DNA of 21,593 bases from a virus, in IMG/VR virus record IMGVR_UViG_3300028361_000140, positions 1-21,593 of that record. One strand, given 5' to 3'. How positions within the stretch are numbered: position 1 is the first letter of the stretch; each line of letters begins with the position of its first letter. The translations under genes were made by a program, and so were the position numbers. Below, piece by piece: positions 6,187 to 12,107 of the stretch. The notes under the pieces are model-generated. The model did no database searches and was not told where the DNA came from. It saw only the letters and a list, made by a program, of their open reading frames with translations.

Positions 6187-6419
6187 TCATCCCCTTCAAA
6201 TTCGAGTTCATCCGCCAGCGCCAACACGTCGAGCGTGAGTTGCGGGCAGAGTTTCAGCAGGTGCATGGCATCGCTGCCAAACAATTCCAACGTGGCGATC
6301 TGGATATTCACCGGCGCGGCGTATGCGGGCGATCCGTCGCCGCCGACACCTTGGCATTCCGCGTCGGCGGTAAATGTGGCAAGCACGTCGTCGCTGTGGT
6401 GGGTGGCGTGCATGGTCAA
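6183..6419 (-). CDS. Hypothetical acidic protein, 78 residues
   Basis: Starts at ATG 6419, overlapping the TGA of the upstream gene. The protein is acidic, with TFTADAECQGVGGDGSPAYA in the first half and a helical second half (LFGSDAMHLLKLCPQLTLDV) ending ADELEFEGDE. No recognised domain. The small acidic character is compatible with a DNA mimic or inhibitor, but nothing specific supports this. Confidence 0.6.
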   Translation of the reverse strand: MTMHATHHSDDVLATFTADAECQGVGGDGSPAYAAPVNIQIATLELFGSDAMHLLKLCPQLTLDVLALADELEFEGDE

Positions 6420-6631
6420 ACCCCCAGATCGACGTTGTATTGTGCCGCCATTTCAGCAACGAATTTGCGCGTGGCGATTGCGCGGTCTTGTGCGGTGATA
6501 GAGCGCAGAAACTTTCCAGCCTCGCGCTTCTTTTCGGCAGCGGCGGCTTTGTCGAGCGCATCCTCTGCCGCGTCGAGCAGCATGATCATTCGTTGCAGGT
6601 CGTAGACTCTAACTTCGACTGTGCGGTCCAT
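6416..6631 (-). CDS. Hypothetical helical protein, 71 residues
   Basis: Begins MDRTVEVRVYDLQRMIMLLD and continues as a charged Ala/Lys/Glu helix (EDALDKAAAAEKKREAGKFL), ending NVDLGV. Probably a helical bundle or coiled coil. A purine-rich GGAGCCGACA precedes the ATG. There is a 20-base gap to the gene upstream (6652-6825), and it is ATGA-coupled to the gene downstream. Not recognised. Confidence 0.65.
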   Translation of the reverse strand: MDRTVEVRVYDLQRMIMLLDAAEDALDKAAAAEKKREAGKFLRSITAQDRAIATRKFVAEMAAQYNVDLGV

Positions 6632-6651
6632 TGTCGGCTCCTGTGTGGCAG

Positions 6652-6825
6652 TTAGCTGAGGGTGGCGGAAAGAGCATCGTGCGCAGCGTTCAGCTTGGCC
6701 TCGGACGCATTGCAGGCGGCTTGATAGACGGCATAAGCTGCGTCTTTTTCTTTGTGATATTCTGCGGCTGCGGCGGCAAATGCTTTTCGCGCTTTGGCTT
6801 TGTTCGCGTCGGTCATAGTCGTCAT
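6652..6825 (-). CDS. Small Ala/Lys-rich helical protein, 57 residues
   Basis: Starts at ATG 6825 (or ATG 6816) with GAGAGG just upstream, and ends TAA at 6652-6654. The peptide MTTMTDANKAKARKAFAAAA continues as an almost pure Ala-rich helix with one Cys. Composition and spacing fit a real member of the operon. Function unknown. The GC-rich stem-loop at 6844-6864 lies directly before its ribosome site. Confidence 0.6.
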   Translation of the reverse strand: MTTMTDANKAKARKAFAAAAAEYHKEKDAAYAVYQAACNASEAKLNAAHDALSATLS

Positions 6826-6843
6826 CCTCTCAGGGTGTGGTGG

Positions 6844-6864
6844 CCCCCGGCGCGTGGCCGGGGG
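6844..6864 (-). other. Strong GC stem-loop between the first two genes of the accessory operon
   Basis: CCCCCGGC at 6844-6851 pairs perfectly with GCCGGGGG at 6857-6864 around a five-base loop (GCGTG). It lies a few bases past the stop of the 6871-7164 gene and before the ribosome site of the next. No T-run follows on the minus strand, so it is more likely an mRNA-stabilising or attenuating hairpin than a full terminator. It could set a higher level for the first gene of the operon. Confidence 0.5.
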
Positions 6865-6870
6865 TGGGGG

Positions 6871-7164
6871 TTAGGCGGCGGCGAGTGCGGCCCGCAGGTC
6901 TGCGACGACATTGTGGATAGGGTGGCGCGCTTTGTCGCCAGTGATGATCGCCTCAATGAGGCTCATGGTGTGGTCGGTCGCTGTCCTGTCATTGTATTTT
7001 GTGACTATCTCATTCCAGAAAGACGCGACACCGGGAAGGGCCGCAAGAGCCGCCGTTGCTGCGTCCTTCATGTGGGCAGGCATTTCGTATGCTGCGACTT
7101 CCGATTTCACGAAAGCGATGGCGGCGGCGGCGCGGGCGGTCTCTGTTGCGGTGCGTACGTTCAT
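6871..7164 (-). CDS. First gene of the accessory operon, hypothetical 97-residue protein
   Basis: Start at ATG 7164, preceded by GGGAGAT (Shine-Dalgarno) about 6 bases upstream; the open frame beyond this runs into the operator region and is not coding. The protein begins MNVRTATETARAAAAIAFVK and is mostly helical and soluble, with an Ala-rich C-terminus (NVVADLRAALAAA). Being first behind the repressor-controlled promoter, it is the most tightly regulated product of this operon and would be made early. No family recognised. Confidence 0.7.
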   Translation of the reverse strand: MNVRTATETARAAAAIAFVKSEVAAYEMPAHMKDAATAALAALPGVASFWNEIVTKYNDRTATDHTMSLIEAIITGDKARHPIHNVVADLRAALAAA

Positions 7165-7210
7165 GGTCGTATCTCCCGTTTGGGCGTCTGCCCGTTTCCT
7201 TACAATGACA

Positions 7211-7224
7211 TTCGCACAAGCGAA
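7211..7224. promoter_or_regulatory. Operator O1, TTCGC-ACAA-GCGAA
   Basis: A 14-base perfect inverted repeat with 5-base arms. It shares both arms with the element at 7246-7259, 35 bases away centre to centre (between three and three and a half helical turns). It lies in the divergent region between the accessory operon and the repressor gene, where a Cro/CI-type dimer would bind. Binding by the 7288 product is inferred. Confidence 0.75.
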
Positions 7225-7230
7225 CCCGCG

Positions 7231-7236
7231 CGTCAA
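7231..7236 (-). promoter_or_regulatory. Candidate -35 element of the accessory operon promoter
   Basis: On the minus strand this reads TTGACG, close to the TTGACA consensus. The matching -10 would fall at about 7208-7213 (GAATGT, a poor match), inside operator O1. The start would lie some 35-40 bases before the ATG at 7164. The -35 lies between the two operators, so a bound repressor would block polymerase. Confidence 0.4.
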
Positions 7237-7245
7237 CAGCTAATA

Positions 7246-7259
7246 TTCGCGCTTGCGAA
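7246..7259. promoter_or_regulatory. Operator O2, TTCGC-GCTT-GCGAA
   Basis: The second copy of the same inverted repeat, with identical arms and a different 4-base spacer; the two give the consensus TTCGC[AG]C[AT][AT]GCGAA. It overlaps the region where the promoter of the repressor gene must lie (AATATT and AAAATATTTT nearby), so occupancy should give autoregulation. Confidence 0.75.
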
Positions 7260-7260
7260 C

Positions 7261-7270
7261 AAAATATTTT
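7261..7270 (+). promoter_or_regulatory. AT-rich palindrome AAAATATTTT, probable -10 region of the repressor gene
   Basis: A perfect 10-base AT palindrome just right of O2. It contains TATTTT, four of six matches to a -10 box. Transcription from here would start about 10 bases before the ATG at 7288, and no Shine-Dalgarno sequence is seen, so the mRNA may be nearly leaderless. Confidence 0.35.
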
Positions 7271-7287
7271 TGTGCAATCGTGACCGC

Positions 7288-7476
7288 ATGGAAAAATTGA
7301 ACACATACCTGCGGGAAAGCGGCACCACGAAGTTAGCTTTGGCGGCGGCTGTCGGCATTGCGAAAAGCACTATGACCGAGCTGTCACAAGGCAAATATCC
7401 GCCGTCGCTGGCGGTCGCGCTTGCCATCGAGGACGCTACGGGCGGCGCGGTTCCGGCCAGAGGGTGGGGCGCGTGA
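7288..7476 (+). CDS. Small Cro/XRE-type helix-turn-helix repressor
   Basis: A 62-residue DNA-binding protein: MEKLNTYLRESGTTKLALAA, then helix-turn-helix residues about 15-40 (ALAAAVGIAKSTMTELSQGK) and a third helix (SLAVALAIEDATGG). The layout matches Cro/YdaS-type proteins in which a short helical domain alone binds DNA as a dimer. It is divergent from the accessory operon and flanked by two identical-arm operators, so it most likely represses both that operon and itself. The frame is open far upstream, but that extension crosses the operators and is not coding. No full CI-type repressor with a dimerisation domain is visible in the window. Confidence 0.85.
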   Translation: MEKLNTYLRESGTTKLALAAAVGIAKSTMTELSQGKYPPSLAVALAIEDATGGAVPARGWGA

Positions 7477-7625
7477 AGCTCTACCTCCTCATCATCGCCA
7501 CACCATCCGGCCCCATGCTTTTCGGCCTATTCCGCGATCCCGCCGCGTGCGCCTTGGTGCTGGATGCGCTGGGATTACGGCACATGGCGATATGTGTGGC
7601 GCGGGTTATGGGCGTGCCAGTCTGA
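7473..7625 (+). CDS. Small hypothetical protein co-transcribed with the repressor
   Basis: Starts at a GTG overlapping the repressor stop (GTGA at 7473-7476) and encodes 50 residues, MKLYLLIIATPSGPMLFGLF, ending CVARVMGVPV. The N-terminus is hydrophobic but short for a membrane segment. Its last 20 bases overlap the 3' end of the HD-domain gene on the other strand. The coupled start supports translation. Function unknown; it could modulate the repressor. Confidence 0.55.
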   Translation: MKLYLLIIATPSGPMLFGLFRDPAACALVLDALGLRHMAICVARVMGVPV

Positions 7626-8076
7626 CGATCCGCTCGGGCGCGACAATCGCCTCTTGCTCTGCGAATAGCCATGCCTTCGCCGCTGGCCAGTCGTCTCCAT
7701 CTAGGGCGTGCGGGGCATATTGCGTCACGAATAGATATGCGTCGAGGCGGTCAAGCAGCTTCAATCGGCGCGCGTCGTCCGGGCCAACGTGGTAAGCCAG
7801 CCCCATATCCCGCAACGCCTGTGCTTCCAGCCGATCCAGCGCGGCCTTTAGCGCTGGGTCTTGCTTCACGAGCCACGGCACATCGCCGGTCGCTATCTCA
7901 CCCAGATCATGGCAGGCAATGGCGCGAAGCAGTGCCGCCGATGGTTCAGGCCACAACACACACGCCAGCGCCGCCATGCGCCCGCTGTGTGATGCTACTG
8001 TGTCGGTTAGGTGGGCCAGTGAGGGGTTAGCGTGCCATCGCCTCACAAGGCCCGCGCGGAAGGGTAGGGGGGTCAT
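7606..8076 (-). CDS. HD-domain phosphohydrolase, YfbR-like 5'-deoxynucleotidase
   Basis: A 156-residue protein. RW at 13-14, VASHSGRMAAL with H30, CHDLGEIATGDVPWLVK with H56-D57, E60 and D65, and a downstream KLLDRLDAYL with D109/D112 follow the YfbR order (RW, V.EHS, HDA.E...GD.P..VK, D..DA). The family uses a divalent metal to remove phosphate from deoxynucleoside monophosphates. The likely role is remodelling the nucleotide pool during replication. A relative of the phage dATP phosphohydrolase DatZ, also an HD protein, cannot be excluded, but no PurZ is visible in the window. Last gene of the replication operon, ATGA-coupled to 8073-8174. Confidence 0.85.
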   Translation of the reverse strand: MTPLPFRAGLVRRWHANPSLAHLTDTVASHSGRMAALACVLWPEPSAALLRAIACHDLGEIATGDVPWLVKQDPALKAALDRLEAQALRDMGLAYHVGPDDARRLKLLDRLDAYLFVTQYAPHALDGDDWPAAKAWLFAEQEAIVAPERIVRLARP

Positions 8077-8174
8077 ATCAGCGGCTCTTGCGCATGGCCA
8101 AGATGCGCCACGGTATCCGGGCTGCGGTCGAGGGCGTAATAGGTCATGGCGCGGGCGGTCATGGCTTCACTCAT
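8073..8174 (-). CDS. 33-residue hypothetical miniprotein
   Basis: Begins MSEAMTARAMTYYALDRSPD at ATG 8174, preceded by AGAAGGGATC, and ends overlapping the HD-domain ATG. It overlaps the end of the zinc-finger gene upstream by 8 bases. The same frame is open further upstream but that part is antisense-like. Short and polar; no function visible. Confidence 0.5.
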   Translation of the reverse strand: MSEAMTARAMTYYALDRSPDTVAHLGHAQEPLI

Positions 8175-8328
8175 AGTTTGATCCCTTCTGGCCCGGCTCA
8201 TTCGAATTTGTGCAGGCGTTTTCGTGGTCTTTTGCTTTTGGACAGCGCTTGTTGCCACATATCGGGCAAGCCCTGAAATGCGCATAATCCGGCCAGCACC
8301 TTGAGCATGTGCATCGCTTGGCGGTCAT
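8167..8328 (-). CDS. Cys-rich zinc-finger-like miniprotein, 53 residues
   Basis: Starts at ATG 8328, overlapping the stop of the ASCH gene as ATGA. Seven cysteines: C6, C8, C11, C21, C24, C29 and C39. The core CPICGNKRCPKA followed by CTNSNEPGQ matches, from memory, small unnamed proteins found in many tailed phages with CGNKRCP and CT-SNEPGQ signatures. It is likely to bind zinc. The role is unknown; nucleic-acid or protein contact is plausible. Confidence 0.75.
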   Translation of the reverse strand: MTAKRCTCSRCWPDYAHFRACPICGNKRCPKAKDHENACTNSNEPGQKGSNYE

Positions 8329-9014
8329 GGCTGCACCTCGTCAATATTGCCGCGATGCACGTCGAAGGTCAGCGCGACAACCCACGGGTTTGCTTCCCAC
8401 ACGCCGTCACCGTGGAGGCTGTCAAATAATTGTACGAATGAATCTCTGGCCGTGGGGCCCCAGCATCGTCCTTGTGTATCTGTCGCCCAGCCCTCATATG
8501 CCTGCACCAATCCCTCGGCCTGCGCATCATCCTCCGTGATGTCCTGCAACCGCTGCACCCGAACATCTGTGACGGTCAGCGTCAGGCGGCTGGCCCATCT
8601 CGGCATGTGGATTGAGGGTCGCTTTCGGCTTGATGCTGAGTAAAGCGGATCAGGCTCACCATCGGCGCAATACCAGATCGGCTTGTTGCCCCAGTCACTA
8701 GGCTTGTATCCATGCGCTTCATAGGCCGAATGTCCCTGAAATGCCTCCCGCACATACAGCCGGTCGCCTGCACGATACGCCCCGCGCCAATCGCGCCAGC
8801 CCATGCGCTGGCCGTCTTCCTTTTCAATCGTCACATAGTCGCCGTTGTTGGAGTCTTCCCATCCCCAGCACGTCGGATCGTGAGTAAACCCGCGCCCCCC
8901 AACATAATCAGGCAAGCGGCCCGCCAGCTTCAATATTCGGCGCGTCTGGAATTTCCGCCCTTCGATCAGCGCCCGCACCATCGGCGCGGAAAATATGATT
9001 GGCCTATCGGTCAT
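8325..9014 (-). CDS. ASCH/PUA-like domain phage protein
   Basis: A 229-residue protein. The N-terminus PIIFSAPMVRALIEGRKFQTRR is the typical opening of phage ASCH-type proteins (SxPMVxAxLxGxKTQTRR). Later, YRAGDRLYVREAFQ and MPRWASRLTLTVTDVRVQRL, followed by DITEDDAQAEGL, continue the family pattern to the end (NPWVVALTFDVHRG). ASCH domains have a PUA-like beta barrel thought to bind RNA or nucleotides. The exact role in phages is not established. Coupled to both neighbours. Confidence 0.85.
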   Translation of the reverse strand: MTDRPIIFSAPMVRALIEGRKFQTRRILKLAGRLPDYVGGRGFTHDPTCWGWEDSNNGDYVTIEKEDGQRMGWRDWRGAYRAGDRLYVREAFQGHSAYEAHGYKPSDWGNKPIWYCADGEPDPLYSASSRKRPSIHMPRWASRLTLTVTDVRVQRLQDITEDDAQAEGLVQAYEGWATDTQGRCWGPTARDSFVQLFDSLHGDGVWEANPWVVALTFDVHRGNIDEVQP

Positions 9015-9346
9015 GACTGCACCTTTAAGGCGGCGCGGGCCATTGCCGTCACTTCGTCGCGCGAATAGCAGTCAGTCGCGGTGATTGCGGATAATGCCAC
9101 CCGCAGCCGCGCAATCTCTGCGGCCTGATCGGTGGCAATGCGGTGGAGGTCCGGGGCAGCGGCGATAAGTTGAGCATCGGCGTCGGCCTTTAGGTATCCC
9201 CCTGGCAATACTGCAATGTAAAATCCTCTGCGGAGAATTACGGCCTCTTTGCCGCAACTGCTCTCGTCATTAGACGGGTCAAGCAACCATACCCCCGGCG
9301 TAAAACCCGCAAGCCGCGCCAACAGGTCTTCTGTGGTCTCAGTCAT
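9011..9346 (-). CDS. Ead/Ea22-like small phage protein
   Basis: Start at ATG 9346 with AAGGAGGGATGCGAC upstream, a strong ribosome site; gives 111 residues. The pattern FTPGVWLLD near the start, then ADADAQLIAAAPDLHRIATD, matches the common phage motif 'TPGPW ... NA.LIAAAPDLL' of Ead/Ea22-type proteins. These are small accessory early-region proteins of unknown biochemical role. The C-terminus (CYSRDEVTAMARAALKVQS) is helical. It overlaps the ASCH gene by ATGA. Confidence 0.75.
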   Translation of the reverse strand: MTETTEDLLARLAGFTPGVWLLDPSNDESSCGKEAVILRRGFYIAVLPGGYLKADADAQLIAAAPDLHRIATDQAAEIARLRVALSAITATDCYSRDEVTAMARAALKVQS

Positions 9347-9359
9347 GTCGCATCCCTCC

Positions 9360-9425
9360 TTAAAATATACGCCGCCCAATCCGCAAACCCGCGCGTTCTT
9401 CTATGGCGTCGGATCGGTCATCCAC
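9360..9425 (-). CDS. Possible 21-codon ORF in the gap before the Ead/Ea22-like gene
   Basis: The 71-base gap between 9347 and 9417 holds a GTG-initiated frame, MDDRSDAIEERAGLRIGRRI, overlapping the end of the zinc-finger gene by 8 bases. A second frame reads FADWAAYILRRDAT into the next ATG. Both fragments look gene-like but neither is complete, which suggests a decayed short gene. Low support. Confidence 0.2.
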   Translation of the reverse strand: MDDRSDAIEERAGLRIGRRIF

Positions 9426-9618
9426 CTGAGCGCAAAATCTGCACAATGGCGGTGATGATCGGCAACGGATCGCGCCCATCCATCGCCGCGTTGATTGCCC
9501 GCTCGCCGTGTGTTTTGCGGAAATTGCGCCCCTTGATGCGGCAGGCGTTGCAGCAATAAACCTGCCCCGCCCATTTAGGCGCAAACCGCGCCCGGCACTT
9601 GTGGTTTGCGCAAATCAC
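9418..9618 (-). CDS. Small zinc-finger-like protein, 66 residues
   Basis: MICANHKCRARFAPKWAGQV is followed by YCCNACRIKGRN. The pairs C3/C8 and C22(or C23)/C26 form a treble-clef-like C-x4-C...C-x2-C site, as in short phage and bacterial proteins that read 'FxP...QxYCSxxCRxxA'. The C-terminal part is helical (PLPIITAIVQILRSGG). It is coupled to the gene upstream by ATGA overlap at 9615-9618. A competing frame (9360-9584) is rejected because it lacks this motif and coupling. Probably nucleic-acid binding, by family analogy. Confidence 0.7.
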   Translation of the reverse strand: MICANHKCRARFAPKWAGQVYCCNACRIKGRNFRKTHGERAINAAMDGRDPLPIITAIVQILRSGG

Positions 9619-10202
9619 ATCGGGGCCTCATCGTCTGGCATGGCGTCGGCTGCGGCGACTGCGGCCTGCAATTCCGGCATGATCGGCTGAACCGCTTGGC
9701 GGCACGCGCGGCCCTCGTCACTCTGCCACCATGTCGTAAATGCGGCCTTTCCGTTTGCCGCTGCGGCACGGGCTAGGGCATAGGCTGCGTCGGGGGTCTC
9801 GGTGGGGGCAACCGTCAGCATCCTTACGACCAAAGGTTTGCGCTTCGTCTTGCTCTCCGTGATCGCCAGGGTGGTGTCGCGTTCCATGTGGCTCATGTGG
9901 CTGATACGGATACCGCCAACAGCCATGCCGCCCCAAGTCACGCTAGGGTCGCGCCATATGGTCATTGACTTGCCCGCATAGGTCGCGCCGTTATTGCCCC
10001 AGATCGCCATCATCACGCGGCGCATACCCTTGCACGGGCGAAATGGCTTGTTGTCGTCGCCTTCAAAAAACACATTGATTGGCTGGTCTCCGCCTTCATT
10101 CGCCGACACGCGCGTGATGGTGATGGTGCGCGGCCCGCCGATCAGGTCATCCGAATTTAGCTGGTCGCTTTTCGGCGCGGTGGTTTGGCTGATGTCGATC
10201 AT
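9615..10202 (-). CDS. Conserved-looking phage protein of the recombination module, function unknown
   Basis: Start at ATG 10202 (MIDISQTTAPKSDQLNSDDL), overlapping the DEDDh exonuclease stop as ATGA; gives 195 residues. The core LIGGPRTITITRVSANEGGD, FRPCKGMRRVMMAIWGNNGA and WGGMAVGGIRISHMSHMERD looks like a beta-rich single domain, with an Ala-rich helical tail (from about residue 145) ending DAMPDDEAPM. Proteins of this appearance sit next to phage exonucleases. The beta-rich core and acidic C-terminal tip recall single-stranded DNA-binding proteins, so it may be the SSB or annealing partner of the YqaJ exonuclease. That is inference; I do not recognise a named family. Confidence 0.7.
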   Translation of the reverse strand: MIDISQTTAPKSDQLNSDDLIGGPRTITITRVSANEGGDQPINVFFEGDDNKPFRPCKGMRRVMMAIWGNNGATYAGKSMTIWRDPSVTWGGMAVGGIRISHMSHMERDTTLAITESKTKRKPLVVRMLTVAPTETPDAAYALARAAAANGKAAFTTWWQSDEGRACRQAVQPIMPELQAAVAAADAMPDDEAPM

Positions 10203-10891
10203 TGTGGTGTGTCTCCATTTCGGCGCGCAATTTCGCGGGCCGCGTTCCATTTCAAGTCTGATTCCATCGTGGGTTGCTTCATCATCCAGCCAAGAAACCC
10301 GGCCTCAACTTCTGGCCATGGCTTGCCCTTGAACTTTCCAATCGGGCATGTCGGAAGTAATCGCGGCTGTTTGGTAATCGCCACCATCTCTCGACCCGTC
10401 ATGCCAGTTGCAAACAGCGCCAATAGAATATGTGCTGTAACATAAGCGTCAGGACCGGCCCTGTGCGCGGGTTGGGTTTGGACGTGATCCAGCGAAACAA
10501 GGCCCTGATCCTCAAGCCAATACCGCAGCGCGCCATTGCTATGGCTTGGAGCGTCAGGCCATACGCGCAACGACACCTTGTAAGTGCAGATCATCGGCGC
10601 AGGCGGGGTGAAGAAACGCATTTCAAAATCTGCATTGTGTGCGGCGACAGCATCAACCGGCGTTTTGAACATGGCTGCGGAATCAAAGGCATCCCACCCG
10701 GCGCAATCTGCCATGGTAATGTGATGCACCGCCCTGACATCGGGCGGCATATCCTTGACGCCACAAAGCCACGTGTGCGCGGGGGCAACGGTCTTAGCGT
10801 CAATATTAACATCGCACATTCCGACCTCGCAAACCTCGGCGGGCGGCTCCATGCCAGTTGTCTCAAAGTCAATTACGCGGATCGTGATCAT
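10199..10891 (-). CDS. DEDDh 3'-5' exonuclease with ExoX-like C-terminal motif
   Basis: A 230-residue protein. Exo I is VIDFETTG with D8 and E10, Exo II is AAHNADFE with D88, and Exo III is H143-RAGPD148, giving the DEDDh set of the RNase T/DNA polymerase III epsilon family. The C-terminal region has IGKFKGKPWPEV and FLGWMMKQ (185-206), a short motif also found at the end of exodeoxyribonuclease X and in DUF3820 proteins. It degrades DNA ends or RNA in a metal-dependent way. Its position between the YqaJ exonuclease and the unknown 195-residue protein points to replication or recombination proofreading. Coupled by ATGA to both. Confidence 0.88.
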   Translation of the reverse strand: MITIRVIDFETTGMEPPAEVCEVGMCDVNIDAKTVAPAHTWLCGVKDMPPDVRAVHHITMADCAGWDAFDSAAMFKTPVDAVAAHNADFEMRFFTPPAPMICTYKVSLRVWPDAPSHSNGALRYWLEDQGLVSLDHVQTQPAHRAGPDAYVTAHILLALFATGMTGREMVAITKQPRLLPTCPIGKFKGKPWPEVEAGFLGWMMKQPTMESDLKWNAAREIARRNGDTPQ

Positions 10892-11619
10892 ACCATCATC
10901 TCCTGCTCAACTTGGCGTTCGGTTTCAATTATCACTGGCATACCGCCAAGCCCGGCATAGTAGGCGTGCGTCCTTTCGGCCAGCGTCATTTCAAACTCCG
11001 TCAACGCGTCGATGATTGCCGCGCGCATTGCGGCATCAGGCAGCACCCGCTTGACGAACATTGGCAACCCGCCGCTGTAGCTGATGAAGTCCACCCACTT
11101 GCGCCCGGTCACGAGTAGGCCGGTTTGCAGTTGCAGCATGTATTCGGCAGGCACCTCATCCTCGGCGATGGTTTGCACCTGGTATTTCTGCACGCGACTC
11201 TTGCACTCGATCTGCCCATCGTCGCCAACCAAGCCGTCCGGGCTGTATCCAAGCGTAAAGCCCCATTGGTCATTGGTGATGAAGCCCGCCTCAGTGACCT
11301 GCGCGTAGTGTTGCGAATACAGGTCGCGGGCAAGGATTTCGTCGCGGTGGCCGCGCAACATCGCATCGCCTATGTATGACGGCTCGACGTATCGGGTAAG
11401 GCGTTGGGCCAGCAACTCCCACACGTGGGCGCGGGTTTTGTCATTGTCGGCTGGCGTCATGCCGCGCTGCTTGTAGGGCGTTCCGTCTTTCTTTATTCGC
11501 GTCTCCTCGGCAGGTATGTTGACCAGCAAGCGCATCTCGCTCGCCGTCAGCAGGCCGCACCGTGCGGCGTGCCATTCATCCGTGCCTTGGATAAGGTCGT
11601 TGTGGTATTTGATGGTCAT
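10888..11619 (-). CDS. YqaJ-like recombinase exonuclease (lambda Exo family)
   Basis: A 243-residue protein. IQGTDEWHAARCGLLTAS (10-27) is the family opening. Acid residues continue with GHRDE (E94), then YSPDGLVGDDGQIECKS with D128, E138 and K140 as the PD-(D/E)xK core, then YMLQLQTGL with Q163/Q165. The family resects double-stranded DNA 5' to 3' to expose single strands for an annealing protein. No RecT, Bet or Erf homologue is recognisable in the window. Coupled by ATGA to the small gene downstream in the sequence listing and to the DEDDh gene. Confidence 0.92.
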   Translation of the reverse strand: MTIKYHNDLIQGTDEWHAARCGLLTASEMRLLVNIPAEETRIKKDGTPYKQRGMTPADNDKTRAHVWELLAQRLTRYVEPSYIGDAMLRGHRDEILARDLYSQHYAQVTEAGFITNDQWGFTLGYSPDGLVGDDGQIECKSRVQKYQVQTIAEDEVPAEYMLQLQTGLLVTGRKWVDFISYSGGLPMFVKRVLPDAAMRAAIIDALTEFEMTLAERTHAYYAGLGGMPVIIETERQVEQEMMV

Positions 11620-11807
11620 GTCGCAAGCTCCTGAGACACCGACACGCGACGAGCGTATGGGCGGTTATTGTTGTGCTTGGTCAGGATGGAAATTAGCGCT
11701 TGCACTTGATCTTCCGACAAGCATTGCAGCGCAAAAAATGCAGCCTCAACAGGGTCGCGGCGCTCCTCTACGTGGAGTTGGCGCATAAGTTCTGGGACGA
11801 TGGTCAT
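11616..11807 (-). CDS. Small hypothetical protein, 63 residues
   Basis: MTIVPELMRQLHVEERRDPV followed by a helical AAFFALQCLSEDQVQALISI and a basic tail (KHNNNRPYARRVSVSQELAT). It overlaps the YqaJ start by ATGA and begins one base after the stop of the gene upstream. It has no known domain. Position suggests an accessory of the recombination exonuclease. Confidence 0.6.
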   Translation of the reverse strand: MTIVPELMRQLHVEERRDPVEAAFFALQCLSEDQVQALISILTKHNNNRPYARRVSVSQELAT

Positions 11808-11808
11808 T

Positions 11809-12048
11809 TCACATGCTCACTTTGCAATGGGGGATACGGCCTTCGATCAGGGCTTCGGCGATTGCGCTGGGTGTCGCCCTGCCCGACATGGCGTTCAAGG
11901 CGTCTGCAATCTCGCGGGCAATTTCGGCCCGGTGGTTCACCTCGGCCTCAATGCGCGCAAGGATAGGGTCGATCTGTGCGCCCCCATCCTTGAACATGGC
12001 GACAATATCGGTGCCGCCTTCCGTGATCAGTGCGAGTTCGGTTGTCAT
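11809..12048 (-). CDS. Small phage protein, 79 residues, in front of the recombination genes
   Basis: Start at ATG 12048 with GAGGGACACC upstream. It reads MTTELALITEGGTDIVAMFK, then GAQIDPILARIEAEV and a helical EIADALNAMSG, ending AIAEALIEGRIPHCKVSM. The 'TELALI...IDPILARIEAEV' opening resembles the first domain of longer phage proteins that precede recombination exonucleases, so this may be a shortened relative. No catalytic motif. The 59 bases before its ribosome site contain no gene. Confidence 0.6.
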   Translation of the reverse strand: MTTELALITEGGTDIVAMFKDGGAQIDPILARIEAEVNHRAEIAREIADALNAMSGRATPSAIAEALIEGRIPHCKVSM

Positions 12049-12107
12049 GTGGTGTCCCTCATATCTGCGCCAGTGTGGCGGGCGCATCCTCTGCATATAC
12101 CACGCGG

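Noticed and set aside
6631-7284. Long N-terminal extension of the repressor gene
   Set aside because: The frame crosses minus-strand genes and both operators; the protein-like part starts at ATG 7288.
7288-7476. Full CI-type lysogeny repressor
   Set aside because: Only 62 residues with an HTH; there is no C-terminal dimerisation or S24 peptidase domain.
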